From NCBI RefSeq assembly GCF_000003605.2, contig NW_003130355.1:419970-483969 (forward strand): DNA of 64,000 nucleotides, written 5' to 3'. Position numbers and translations under genes: made by a program. This document shows positions 49,901 to 61,635 of this stretch, one piece after another. How positions within the stretch are numbered: the first letter of the stretch is position 1; every line of letters begins with the position of its first letter. A model generated the notes under the pieces. It did no database searches and had not been told where the DNA came from. It saw only the letters and a program-made list of their open reading frames with translations. The DNA comes from Saccoglossus kowalevskii (taxonomy: Eukaryota; Hemichordata; Enteropneusta; Harrimaniidae).

Positions 49901-52900
49901 AATGGGTAACATGAAGGGTTTAATCTCGATACTCAGGAGGTCGTTTAACGTAACGTAACGTAACGTAACGTAACGTAAATTGAATTACATGTGATATTCT
50001 GTCAACAATGACGTAGAATTACAGAAATTGTGCTCGACTAAATTATGTTGTTGACACACAAGATCGTGCATCTCGCTGCGATTCCCTGGTATATAACATA
50101 TGAGTATACACGCTACATGTCAATATACAGCAATACGATCAGTATGACTCAACTTTAATGAATTAAAAATAATGAACATCTGAATAAAAGAAACGATAGT
50201 AAGGTGTACAATAGATGGAATAATAAATACGTAAACTAAAGGTACTGCATAATTATCCATGGAAACATGTTACCTGATACTTGTCCGCGCTAGTATCACG
50301 CAAAACATGTATCTCTTTCAGCTAGTTAGTTAGTGTCGTATTGTTTATTTTTTTCATTTTTCCATCCAGTTTTTAAAATCCTGTCTGATCCCATATATTA
50401 CATATATATATTGATATATTACTGTGGTTGCAACGTTAGTATAAATTCCAAATTCGTTTGACAGTAACTCAAGGAGTGAATTTTAAAATCATAAATTGGT
50501 ATAATTTATAAAAGGCACGTTGGACGAAATGTTATGGTGAAGATTCTTAATCATTGTGCAAAACATTTTTCTTTTTTAATTCGCTTCATTAATATTCCGA
50601 AGTATGTGTCATAGTCAAAAATGTGATTAACATTTATTGTTGTTAAGAAATAACTGTAACAAAACAGAAAAAAATTTTGTCTATTTGCCGTGTTGATTTC
50701 TTTCCTGAAATGGTTACTTTAAATTTCAGGGTCCTGTGCACTTCACGCCAGAGGGTGATCGACTTGGACGTGTCATTATTTATCAGATACAAGGTGAGAT
50801 AAATAAATGGTTTATTCGTTATATAAGTCATGGCTGCAACGTGTCTGATTTTCACGCGCGTAACTAATATGATATGAACATCAATCTATTACAATAAGAC
50901 ACTTTTCGAAAAAGTTTAACGTAGATCAATTATAGTGCAATGCCTGCTTCAGATTGTATCAATTCCCCATTTAGTCTGGAATATTTATAAGTTAAATTCC
51001 TTAGTGTTAAATCTGAAATTTCAGTCGGGAAAACAGTCCAAATAGAGAATAAATATTATAACATGCTTCATTATAACGGCGGTCAATAAAAATTGTTATT
51101 TTCTCTCAAAACATCCTAAAATCTTAAAATCAATTCAGATTTTATTAAATCGGGACTTGTTTTTCTTCTGATATCTGAGCAATAACTTCATTGTCTTCAT
51201 TGTTGAATAAATTTATGCTCTGAATAAGTTTTAATAAAACTTATTGACACGTTGCTGAAAAATATTATATAATGATATACACTTTTAATTTGTGTATGTA
51301 TTTATTAATCTGGTCCTTTTATTGTAGATGGGGAAATGATTCGTGTTGGTGTATATGATAATTATAATGATGTTATAGAGTGGGACAGTCAACATCGTTT
51401 ACGATGGAAAGGTGGGCACATTTTCGAATCTAATTAGTGTGTCTAAGTAAACATGTAGGTTTCTTCAGTGCTCGCAATCAAACAATATTTGATTTTTCTA
51501 TATTCAGAGAGTTGCGAAATGTCTAAGTGTTTACTTCATAAACACATGGCATAGGGCATCGATGTAAACTAATCACTTAGAACTCCAAAAGAAATATGTC
51601 AACACGAGTGTCTTCCTTCTTGTGAGTCACGGGTCTAAGCAGCATATTTAAAATCATTTCTGGCACGCGAGTTCGAGTAACATACAAACTATTATTTGCG
51701 ATTAAATATCTTTGCCAGTGTCCTCGTCACGTTGCATTCGTGACACATAAGCCTTGGCATCTTTATTATTACGATAAGAGTACACCATATAATTAAAATC
51801 ATACACGAAATGTCTAGAAGTGGAGATTACAATTTACGCTGATTCAGTGAAGCCCTCGATTAAGGATTAAGATTAAGGATTTAGGTATAGGAGAATCAAA
51901 CCTTTCACGTCACATAGATGTATCGTACATATTGCTCGTACGGCCAAAGATTGAAAAGTTTTACAACATGTACTAATGTTAAAATTTACGTCAATATTAC
52001 TATGTTTTCTGAATGCTCGAAAATGAACCCATACCAAACAATAATGCCATCACGTAGTCAGATGTCTACTCAATTGTCTTCTGTGATGTGCCATGCAGAG
52101 TAACGACCTGATTAGCAATATAGTTGCCCCCTGCTAACAAAATATAGTACTAGATGTGTTTATGTCGCAGGAGTAACAAGCTGATTGCATCCTCTCGATG
52201 AATGAATTGCCGTCACACAAAGAATGCATTGCAAGAACATGATATACATTTTTTTTATATTACAAGTATACAAGTATATACAAGTATTGTTATATATTAG
52301 AACCGAGATTAATAACAAATATAGAAGGTAATAATTGAATAATCACCGTACATAGTTGTTGAATATAACTTCTCTGTTATTTGTTTCAGGAGGGGATCCA
52401 CCTATTGACTCAGTTGAACAGCGAAGCGTGACCATCGGAATAACACGTGGGGTATATGTTGCTATGACAACGCTCTCATTACTGGGAATTTGCATATGTT
52501 TATTCTTCTTGTGGTATAATATTCGCTACCGTTATCACAGGTATGAATTCGAGTGTGATAACATAATTATACATTCAACATTAAATTATATGTGTTCTGG
52601 TCAAAAGAAAATACAACACCCAAGGTGATTTTATACATTCCTTACACATTCATATGATTTACTTTTACCCCGAACACTGAAAAGTGTGTAAACAACGATG
52701 GTAGGAGTTTACACAGAAAAAAACAAGACAAAAAACAATATATTTTTCATATTTGAAAGATAAATGTTTCTATGGTAACAGTTTGATGTGTCTCATCACA
52801 GGAAATTTATCAAAGACCTATTTGCCGTGAGTGTTTAGTCATTGTCGTATATGATAGCTAGTTGGGGCGTGATTGCATGTATTGCGCGTCGCGAGCAGCA

Positions 52901-55900
52901 ATTGTGTAATTTACATTCGGGCTCTGATTCTATTAATCAACGCCTAATAAAATTAACGAGAATAGTTATCTGCGTTAAATGTTATGGCTTGGATATATGC
53001 ATGTTTGTTAAATTGATTGTATCATTCAATTGTAAAGCTTGTGCATTTATCCCGGAACTCCACTCTTTATCTTTATGCAAATAAGTGAATCGTTACAGTT
53101 TTTTTAATACGATATATTGCACAGTAAACTGCAACACATGCGTTCCGATTAATGAATAGTGTGACATTTGGCTTGGTTAAAGTGTATTAATAAAGACGGC
53201 CGCATTGGGTTCGGCTCGTGATGTCAGTAATGGCGGGGGTGTATCACCAACTGCAGAATACGGCCATTGTCACAGGTGATTAATTGTGCTTAATAAACTG
53301 AAATAAATTGATACCGTTTTATTGGCATGCATGTGGCGTACTAGTTTTGGATTTATGTGAGTTTTTCGGACGCTTAGTAATCTATGGTCAAGGCCGCTAA
53401 ATAATAAATGCTCAACATCCGGGGACCGCTGAAATTGACATACAGAAAGATACTCCCATTATGCGTGTGTTACATAAGACGCTACGATGAATAATTATTA
53501 CTCATGTTTATGCAAATGTTGTAATTAGTGATTTTTCTGATCCCGACATTTTTGTCCAGTTACAATGCGTTATGTACGACAGATTTCAGAAATTTGAAAA
53601 TGTGATGTATTATTTTCATCAGTAGACCATGTCTTAAAACACAAATATTGGTTCATTCATTTTGAGACATGTGTAATTTTTCCCTTGAATTTATTTGTTT
53701 GAGTTGTGTAAATTAGTTGGTTCTGTATGAGTATATTTCTTTCTTAGTAAGTTGTACAATGGACAACCTTCAGTAAAAGACTGACATCCAAAATATTGTT
53801 GGCGTTATGGACACCGACACAACCCCGACACTTGTTATCGCCGTACTGATTCGTAATATGTCGTTTTTAGTATCTAATGAATCGTACTATATCTAATGAA
53901 TAAATGTGTGCTTCACTATTTGTCTTAAATCAGGTTCATCAAAATGTCGTCACCGCGCTTGAATAACATCATGATACTGGGTTGTGTATTGACTTATATT
54001 TCCGTTGTCATGTTTGGCATTGACAGTAACGTATTCCAGGGTAATTCATTACTTACAATGTGCAGCGTAAGTATGCATTGATACTGTCATCAAGATTAAC
54101 TTTTGACTGTCACATGGTGATCTCCTCGACTTGCGATTGCATAACGTATTAAATGTATTCTTATAAATGTCAGTTTATCATTCAAACAGTAAGCCCACAA
54201 CTGAGTGAGGTTGTGATGAACATCATGCCAAATTCGGATAATGGTATATTTCAAATGTTAAACTCGAAAGCAGAGTGACGACTCTCATATAATTAGGTTA
54301 AAATGTTTCTCAAATTGACCATTACTTTTTATTCTTTACATAGAATCAGATTTTAGATTCACTCGGCCAGTATGATCAATCTTCATAAGCAGCGTATAGG
54401 TTAACAATGATAAACAAATGTATTTATCATGTTAAGACAACAGAGAGATCATGGATTTGATTGGTTTAAATCATTCGATAGACGATAAAGATGTAATGTT
54501 AGATATTTCCAGAAAGCTGCGAGTTTTAGCTAATCAAAAATTAGTTTTGTTTTGTTTTGTTTTGTTTTTATTATCGATACATTTGTGTAAACAGATTGGA
54601 TTGGTATTTTGCTCAATGAAATAGTTGTAAAACATGTAAATTAAAAATTGGTTTGTTTTGATAATAACAATGACGAATCGCAGTCGAGTGTACAAGCGAA
54701 TAAGTGTCTGAATATATTCTGCCTTGAGCAAAATATGTTCAAAAACATTCCCACAAAAGTGCCTAAATAGGTACATCCTCGGGCATTGGTGCCTTCTCGG
54801 GGATTTACAGCGTTCCTTAAATGCGTAGGATATCCGACTGTTATTGAAAAATATTGGTCACAATATATAATTGCAAATCGTCGTTCGAACCGTGGTCCCC
54901 GTAGTGTAAAAACGTAGGTGGGCAGGGCAGGGAAATTTACATTGAAACGTAGGATGTCCACCGCTTTGTCGATGTCATACGATATGGCATATTAAATTAC
55001 AAATAACATCTCATACAACATTATCATGTCATATTGTTTGTTTGGTATTCTTAATATAAGATATAATTAAATATTTGTTTCAATCATTTTGTATTAGCTT
55101 TAACTCACTTCAGCTTTATTGTTTGGTTATTGTGTTTCATTTCCTTTTGTTTTTGAAGCAATAAAAGGGATACAGTGACAAAGAATAGTCGTCCGTTGGG
55201 TATATATAGTCAGACAATATAGTAGAGAATACACTAATACTATAGTAGTCAATTCAATCATTTAGTTTTATGCTTTATTCCTGCAGTTGCGTATCTGGGT
55301 AATGGTTATTGCGTTCACGCTGGCCTTCGGGAGCATGTTCAGCAAGACCTGGAGAGTCCATGTATTATTCACGACCAAGAAATATGAGCGAAAGGTAAAA
55401 AAACAAAAATCGATACCGTAATAAATAATTTCTAGCTGACTTGTTGGTTGATAACAACAGCGAAATGAATATCGTAATAGTTCCTCCAGGGGTTTCATTA
55501 AGATTTATATAAGTATAAAGCATTTGAGGAAAGCTGAGAGATACGCGGTAATTCTAATTTTGTTTCCTGATATCTAGACAGCGGTAGAGAAACATATTTC
55601 ACTGATACACCGTGTTGTCCGCCTCTTAAAGTCACAGATGAAATAATACTGAAGAGACACATAGACTGACCCTACAAAATCAGATTTATTAAACGAGTGG
55701 ATCAATTGTCATTTGTTCTTCGCCATATAAATATGATATTGTAGGGTGTTACGAATTTGATATTCTATTTATTCCATGTATTGTTTTTGTAAGCAAACAT
55801 ATCATAGATTGTAGAGCGTTCTTGCTCGGTCGCCATCATGATGCATTACGGTTTCTGGTGTATTGGTAAGACAATTACAAATGTTAAAGTCAATCACACC

Positions 55901-58900
55901 GTTTTTGCGTTTCACAATCCTTGAAAATTATCATAAATCAATATAAATGGTCAATGTAATAAAGGAGGTAATAACGTTCTATATCTCCGTTCTATGTAAT
56001 AACAGTGCCGGCAATCTGAGCAAGCAGACGTTTAACATCATGAATGCATATCACAAAATATGCCAATGTATCGTGGCCGATAGAATTCCGTGACACGAAG
56101 CTAGGCGATTAGATAGCGATACGCGAGTCACGCACGCAGTTAATTTTTACTTTGACGTAGTATTCATCATGCCACTTGTTCAGTGTTATTTACTTATGTC
56201 TCAAGATGTGAATGTTTTACACAATATTTCTTGAAAAAAAAAATATAAAAATATGTTGAATGTTTCAGATGCCGGCTAAAACGCTGGACACTGAATTGTC
56301 ATGATATGTGGAATAAATACATTTCCCACATGGTGCCCCAGGGGGCGCTGCAATATTTATGCAAAGTATGATTGTGATAAAATATATTAATAACCGTAGC
56401 TAGTGGCGTTGTTTATAAACGCCGAATCACGATGATTCGGATGCATTTTGTTGATTACGTAGGTATGCAATCATTAAATATGGGGATTACAATCAAACCA
56501 TACCCTCTAGGAATGCAATGTTTTTCCACACTATTTTCAATTTTATTGTTAATTTAGGTTGTCAAAGATGGTCAACTGATTGCTATGGTGTTCGGTTTGC
56601 TGGCCGTAGATGGCGTTCTTCTGGTAACGTGGATGATTATTGATCCATTGATTTTGCGTGAGCACATATTTCCATCACAGGTGAGCCTTCCCGCTGAATA
56701 TGAATTGTACTTGAAGCAATTAAATATACCGATTGGATTTGGCAAACCTGTTGCCAGTTTCTGAATTATTGTGTTGTTTATGTTCACAGGAACACCCAGT
56801 GGAAGAAGACGTAATGTTAATACCAAGGATGCTGTTATGCGATTCCATCTACTTTACATATTGGATGGCGTTCATTTATATCTACAAGGGTGAGTGCAAT
56901 TTGTATTGAAATATTCAATTCAATAAATAGTACGTACTGTAAAATAAACACAATAGTGCAGATAAAATAAAGAACAATAAAAACAGGGAAATGATGTCTA
57001 ATACAGAGCCAACTATACAATACACGTGACTCGCACTGATGAGTAAATAACATAATAATGTCAATTGTAGTACAGAGAATTCATAATGCCTACCTAAGTA
57101 TACATGACTGAGTATCATCAAAACTGTTACGCAATCTCATTGAAAAGTCCAAATAAACTCTGAATAAATTAAAATCGCATAGAAATCGTCGCTGTTTGCG
57201 AAACGGAGCATATTCTTTCTACACTCTTATATAGATTCTGAATCATATATACTAGACAAGAAAAAGTCATTGAAACCAATATGGAGTTACTTGAAATATT
57301 CTCACAGTATTTAACTTAAGAACTAATGTGATGGAATGTTGTAATGAAATTTAAGCTACAGCTTTTAATATTTTTTATATTTAACATATCAAGCTGGGAA
57401 TAGACCATGCCACGATAGAGAGATTCATCAGTGGCGACTGTTGTTTAAAATATATATTGTCTGGCTGAAGTGATTAACATAATTAACATAATTAACATAA
57501 TTAACATAATTAACATAATTGAATCTGATACATACATAGCTTATCACGGGTTTTATTCCTCACAAATCACCGACTTAGCTCAGTCAGTTGAGTGGTCACT
57601 CCATGTCTTGGATGTTCGGTAAAAAACCACTAAAACGTCTCTTTAATTCAGATCAGAGAGAGAACAGCATCAGTCTGGAGGACGTTATCAAGTTACGAAC
57701 ATCCTTATTTTTTTTCAATCATATTTCATATGACTTAGATACTATTTGTTCTTCAAATTGTAATTTCAATTTATAAATGAAATAAACTGTTTAGATATAC
57801 AGTTTTATTTTTCAGGCTACATTAGTAAATTAAACAAACCCGGATACTGTTTGATTAGTGAATGTAATATGCATAACATCGTGTCGACTGTAAACACAAA
57901 ATATGACAGAACACTGATGATGCCAATCCCAATACGCATATGTGATATCCCAAACGTTTTCAAAATCTGTGTATTTCTTGATAGGTCAAATTAAAAAAAT
58001 AAAAATGATTTACATTTATTTTAGAAGATCGTCATATGTTGAAGAAAGCAAGGACGGTTTCCATGTATATGTTTAAAGTTTTTGAGACAATGGGTTGCAA
58101 GCTGTCAAGACACCATTACTCATATATATATATATATATCTAATATATCTATATACATAAAACTAAAACATTAGCTAGATACATACTAGTAGACAAAATG
58201 AACTAGAACTGAAATAATATTTAAAAAATTAATCAATACAAAGCAATGCAGGAAATGATTATTAATATGTTCGACGAAACATTATCGTATTATTGTTATT
58301 TACTCATGTTCTGTTAGCTGTCAACCAGTTCTTAACAATATTATGTATCAAATTATGCATTAAATCTACTAGTTTATTCATGTCATCCTGCTCATATGCC
58401 TTCTGTATACATGCTTTTATTTTAAAATTTACTCGTAATTTATATTGCTGTGCGAGATGTAACTTGTCTTTCGTTACATTGCACATGAGACGTTACATCC
58501 TTGTTATTCTTTCGTCACTTTGGTTTAATGGGGTAGCAGGCAAACTAACGTGATGTCACTGTTACTGCAGGTAGGCACCCTCCTTGCCTGCCACGCTATC
58601 CTGACTATCAAAATGACGATAGCGATACTACGGAAAATACGAAAAACTATAGCTATTCCTATATTTAATGCAGGTATATTGATACTGTTTGGTATTTTTC
58701 TGGCTTGGGAAACACGAAAGGTGGAGATTCCTGGACTGAATGACTCCAGACAGATTGGATTTAGTGTATACAATGTTATGGTGATGTCTGTATTAGGAGT
58801 TACTATAACCAGTGTACTTGACTTGCAACAGATTGATATACGATATAGCATTGTCGCTGTCTGTATTATTGTTTGTACATCAACTACATTGGCATTGGTG

Positions 58901-61635
58901 TTTGTACCGAAGGTACGTGATTCATTTTATATTCGACGCTTTGTTATATATTATATATATTATAGAAATATCCGGAGTATTATGCAGATCAATGTAGTGG
59001 TAATTGTTCTTGAGTTCCGCTTCTGGTGTGAAAGAAGTGCCCCAAGACAGAAACTGTGACCGGAGTAACTGTTTCGATCCAGGCCTGTGAAACTAAGCAA
59101 TGATAGCAAACGATAGACTGTCGGTAGATGATGGTGTATGACAAACAGGTTCATCAGAAGGAGAACTGTGACTGAACAACGGACAGAGACAGGGATTGCC
59201 AGGATTGGAATGGTGTAGCACGCGATCTCTGAATTAAATGGTTTTGGACCATGTTCCGCAAAGGATGTACGCGCGTGTCAAAGCTGCATCAAAGTTTCAC
59301 ATAGAAGATGTAGCGAATAAGAGATGGTGTTGTAGCTGGAAATGCCTGAACGCAAAGGAAAAAGTTGAAAAGGAAGAAAGCATAACTGACGATATTGCAC
59401 ATGGGTTATACATGTCACACGCTTTGCGACAACCGATAGTACATTTGTCTTATTTCATCCGCTCAATTAAACCATGGGTTTTTCCAGAGAGAACGGCTAG
59501 CATTGAAACATTTTGTGGTTAAATATGATAACGCCCTCACACAAAGCTGAATTAATATGACACCAATGCTACGAGTCTGGAATAGACACATTTAGACTTT
59601 GAACTTCAGAGCAAGAACTCACTTATTATTTTATAAACTTCACTACATGAAGTAGCCTGTATGCTGAATATTCAATGCCCATCTAGAAACTACGCTTTGA
59701 ACTCTACATTACGTTTACAGGTTTGGGCGCCATTGTTGTACGTTTACTTGCCCCGAGTCATGAATTGTTAACGAGACATTCAGTCAAACGGCGATATTTT
59801 ACTTAAATGTCATAGTTTATTAAAATGCATAATGGGGCATCGAATCTCAATCATTTTAGGAAGCACCTTTTTAACCACCCGTTTTTCAAAGAACGGTGAC
59901 ATTTAAACTTTTCATGAAAACTTGTTATAGCATTTTTTTTAGAAATCGGCATGGCAATCATTCACAACGATGAATGTAGGGGCGGGATAAGTGTTTACTG
60001 GCCATCGTTTGGAAACAATATTCATCGTTAAAATTGGAGATTTGAATGTTTTGTATAAATATACATATTTATGTGAGTGTTGCATTCGTTTCTGTATGTC
60101 TGTTTAGGATGTCAAAACGCAGATACCGTTGTTAGGAGAAACGCAATGTATTTAACAATTTTAAAACAATCGTGTGTGGAAGCTATTTCTAAGTATTTTT
60201 TGTTTAGTGTCAAGTAATACACAGCAATGAAAATCATATTTCTCATTAGGGAAGTATTATCACCATGGTTTTTAGTGTTTTTAACTGGTAAAACTACAAA
60301 AAATGACTAGAAACATACTTTTTTATGTGTTATCTCTTGATCTACGCTGTACTGAATCAAAATGCTTGTGTTATCCGGACTAGATTGGCCGTACAAACAA
60401 CAAATACGCATAGTTCTCAAGAGTAGTTGCAGCATTGGTACAGGGTGAAATAGCTCATAGCTTGATAACATTGATGTGTACACTTTAGAAAGTGTGTTTT
60501 AATCAAAAAGTGCCTAAAAATAGTTTTATCCTTAAATTATTGTGTCATGTGGTGTGCGCGTCGTGTTATTAATTGTTTTTAATATAATCTTTTATTTAAA
60601 AAAAAAATAGCCCCGACAGATATTTGACATTAAGCGAATTGAAATATATATATATATACAGTATAATTTGGATGAAACCATTAATTTTTATATTTTTATT
60701 TGAAACTGCATGTTGAGAACTTAATCTGATTGCAATTTATCCTAAACTAAACTGAACTAACAATGATGAAATGAAAAAAAAAACCTGAATCACATGTTCG
60801 TTACGCAGATTGTTATAATACAGTACTCTTATTCATGTGGCCCAATTTGGTCACCACATTCAAATAGTCTTCAATATAAGTCACTATATACGATTCTCTC
60901 GTGACAAAGTATTTTTTGATCAGCTTCACTGCTAAAACTACAAAACCAACTAGAAACACACCATATAAGTTTATCTGGCGACGAAGTAATTTTATGACTT
61001 AAGTATTACGTAAATAGGTGAAAGCGATGTCGAAAACGTCCACTGAGTTTGGCTATGCAGTCGTTTGTCATCTAGTTGTAAATAGCAGATCAAATCGGTA
61101 TCGATGTTGTGAACAGTCATCGTTACGCTGGTTTACGTCACACGCGCGTTTAGCGCTAGAGGGCGCAACTTATAACGTGTCTGTTATTCTTCATACTTGA
61201 AGCTTGATTTAAATGAAAGAATAAAATGATCAGACATATAATTGTACATTACACCTGTTATTCAGTATAACTAACTATCACGTGACTTATGCTCGTTTCA
61301 CAGATATGGGGGATACATAAAAACAGTATTGAGGACATGCCGTCACGTTTTACCAATAATTTGAGCGATGTCACCCAAAATGAGCACGACTTGGTCAAGT
61401 ACAACGCTGAAATCATCAAACTAAAGACCCAGGTGGAGTATCTTAAGGTGATTGTGATGGTCATTATCGTTTTAAGGGTATTCAGATCCTCAGTAAACAT
61501 TCACATGTATCGATATGTCCAGTGGTTACATTTCACTTGGATAACTGCCCTAACAATCTAAGAACTGTTTTCTTTCAGCAACGTGTATCTACCAATGAAT
61601 CGAGCGTACAGGAAATGTCAACAATTGCAAAATGA
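34960..61635 (+). CDS. GABA-B-type metabotropic receptor (class C GPCR), 5' end missing
   Basis: Fourteen exons join in phase: 34960-35094, 44514-44843, 45124-45312, 45647-45892, 50730-50793, 51328-51411, 52390-52540, 53934-54066, 55287-55394, 56558-56680, 56790-56889, 58674-58912, 61304-61447 and 61579-61635 (stop TGA at 61633-61635). They give 700 residues. The order is Venus-flytrap ligand domain, seven membrane segments and a short coiled-coil tail. The ligand domain matches GABA-B receptors (FPLFRT-like YPSLFRT, HFGWDEIGTL, KYQWFLTGG, AYDAIWAMALALN), and there is no Cys-rich domain before TM1, which separates GABA-B from metabotropic glutamate receptors. The signal peptide and roughly the first 100 residues are not found. 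Class members couple to Gi/o as dimers. Which GABA-B subtype this is remains open; the evidence leans to a B1-like paralogue. Confidence 0.9.
40088..40174 (+). CDS. Orphan exon candidate of unknown gene
   Basis: An 87-base segment lies between a good acceptor (ATTTTTTTCTCAG) and a good donor (ACCT|GTGAGT). It is open in only one frame, needing two bases from the preceding exon: CSLFEGVITWVKDETNMWFF then VYYLATVY. That entry phase equals the exit phase of synaptojanin exon 3 and would complete its Trp codon (TG+G). The peptide does not resemble the Sac1 domain at that point, so a link to synaptojanin is speculative. It may instead be a lone exon of another transcript, or chance. Confidence 0.25.
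41005..41213. repeat. Two-copy direct repeat, 118 bp spacing
   Basis: GTTGTTTGCCAATCT begins at 41005 and 41123. Both copies run about 90 bp through CACGCCACGCTGCAACG, GAGACTACGGATATTC and GAAGTAAACTCCCGAA. There are only a handful of mismatches. The pair abuts the 3' truncation point of the LINE piece to its right. Confidence 0.85.
41215..42460 (-). mobile_element. LINE (non-LTR retrotransposon) 5' part: endonuclease to start of RT
   Basis: On the minus strand, broken frames read as an AP-endonuclease: SLSEIW..LSYLNIPNY, then GGGVAAYIHN, then ILIGDFNIDY. They continue into the linker typical of Jockey/CR1-like ORF2 (NKLWKIINE, ITSFFLHPVTEYDMETELQL, LDPHKSCGNDYI). The copy stops before the catalytic RT motifs, and frame changes occur near 42.2, 41.7 and 41.3 kb, so it is dead. 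An expanded (TTGTG)n microsatellite at 42197-42227 lies inside the endonuclease region. Confidence 0.85.
42197..42227. repeat. (TTGTG)n microsatellite inside the LINE
   Basis: About six copies of the pentanucleotide, on the minus strand CACAA, encoding the out-of-place NTTQHNTTQ in the endonuclease frame. Confidence 0.9.
47590..47665. repeat. Iterated ..TTTCGGCC motif cluster
   Basis: Four spaced copies of a degenerate unit (ATTTTCGCCCG, ATTCGGCCCC, TGTTTCGGCC, CGTTTCGGCCC) form a GC-rich island inside the foldback-like element. It may mark the end of another small nested repeat. Confidence 0.5.
47900..48975 (-). mobile_element. LINE 3' part: reverse transcriptase and C-terminus
   Basis: On the minus strand: INNKQQVDSIYTALDTV (RT motif region normally reading ..SKAFDTV), LLLHKAFKLGICGS, SGVQQESLLGPLLFVMYIND and SIYVDDTKLY (the YxDD catalytic box, here YVDD). 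NLEKCKFITF follows, and then a C-terminal region ending IDIFSSLYIFKS. Frame breaks separate these blocks, so it is inactive. It resembles Jockey/CR1-like non-LTR elements, possibly the same family as the 41.2-42.5 kb piece, but it lies upstream of that piece in the minus direction, so the two are separate copies. It is nested in the foldback-like element. Confidence 0.88.
49947..49978. repeat. (CGTAA)n microsatellite
   Basis: Six uninterrupted copies of AACGT/CGTAA. Confidence 0.95.
54544..54569. repeat. (TTTTG)n microsatellite
   Basis: Five copies of the pentanucleotide in a GABA-B intron. Confidence 0.9.
57473..57520. repeat. (ATTAACATA)n 9-bp minisatellite
   Basis: Five near-perfect copies of a nine-base unit, just before a tRNA-like segment. 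Confidence 0.95.
57571..57625 (+). repeat. tRNA-like segment, possible SINE head relic
   Basis: TTAGCTCAGTCAGTTGAGTGG at 57575 onward fits a tRNA D-arm and the Pol III A box (TRGCNNAGYNGG, one mismatch). GGATGTTCGGT about 30 bases later is a weak B-box-like match. The region does not fold as a full tRNA by eye, so a decayed tRNA-derived SINE is more likely than a tRNA gene. Confidence 0.35.
59238..59522 (+). CDS. Unrecognised 94-codon intronic ORF
   Basis: An uninterrupted frame from ATG 59238 to TAA 59520-59522 lies in the intron between the TM7 exon and the tail exon. It is rich in charged residues (KCLNAKEKVEKEESITDDIA) and has more even codon use than most shadows here. I recognise no domain and saw no convincing splice sites joining it to the receptor. 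It could be a relic of a retrotransposed or mobile gene, or chance. Confidence 0.2.
   Translation: MVLDHVPQRMYARVKAASKFHIEDVANKRWCCSWKCLNAKEKVEKEESITDDIAHGLYMSHALRQPIVHLSYFIRSIKPWVFPERTASIETFCG
59940..60034 (+). repeat. Dispersed direct repeat, copy 1 (about 95 bp)
   Basis: Begins TAGAAATCGGCATGGCAATC and ends ATATTCATCGTTAAAA. It matches 61850-61944 with few mismatches over its whole length and in the same orientation. It lies in the last large GABA-B intron. Confidence 0.85.
61304..61635 (+). other. C-terminal coiled-coil exons of the GABA-B-like receptor
   Basis: Two exons (61304-61447 and 61579-61635) encode the last 66 residues. A heptad-like stretch (LVKYNAEIIKLKTQVEYLKQ) is consistent with the parallel coiled coil by which GABA-B subunits pair. 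The tail is much shorter than in vertebrate B1 or B2, and no RSRR-type endoplasmic-reticulum retention motif is present. Confidence 0.75.

Larger units (their letters stand above)
45893..50729. other. GABA-B intron holding the foldback-like element
   Basis: This 4.8-kb intron between the fourth and fifth visible exons is mostly occupied by the 46692-49727 element with a LINE fragment inside. A (CGTAA)n microsatellite follows at about 49947-49978. No host exon was seen. Confidence 0.6.
34960..50793 (+). other. Ligand-binding (Venus flytrap) exons of the GABA-B-like receptor
   Basis: Five exons encode residues 1-321 of the visible protein. Against remembered GABA-B1, the lobe-1 segment VFGPISSRIAE aligns with LMPGCSSVSTL (keeping the Ser-Ser that contacts ligand), SPSVTSAGLS with GSSSPALS, SMNYGTEV with GLFYETEA (Tyr kept) and SSEYAPCAYDAIW with FQEAPLAYDAIW (Glu kept). 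GABA-B2 lacks that Glu. These matches suggest a domain that could bind an amino-acid ligand. The alignment is from memory. Confidence 0.75.
52390..58912 (+). other. Seven-transmembrane exons of the GABA-B-like receptor
   Basis: Six exons encode about residues 350-634. TM1 is near VYVAMTTLSLLGICICLFFL, TM2 near IMILGCVLTYISVVMFG, TM3 near LRIWVMVIAFTLAFGSMF (ending in the FSKTWRVH motif), TM4 near AMVFGLLAVDGVLLVTWMI, TM5 near ILILFGIFLAWET, TM6 near VYNVMVMSVLGVTITSVL and TM7 near SIVAVCIIVCTSTTLALVF, ending FVPK. All six junctions keep frame and match vertebrate exon content (for example YKG|ILILFGIFLAWETRKV against YKGLLLLLGIFLAYET). Confidence 0.88.

Noticed and set aside
52842-53084. 80-codon plus-strand ORF in a GABA-B intron
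   Set aside because: The flanking exons join perfectly in phase without it, and it has no splice signals at its edges.
58550-58673. In-frame upstream extension of the TM5 exon beginning LLQVGTLLACHA
   Set aside because: Alignment with GABA-B receptors requires YKG to join directly to ILILFGIFLAWET, and phase 1 fits only the acceptor at 58672-58673. The upstream open frame is intronic coincidence.
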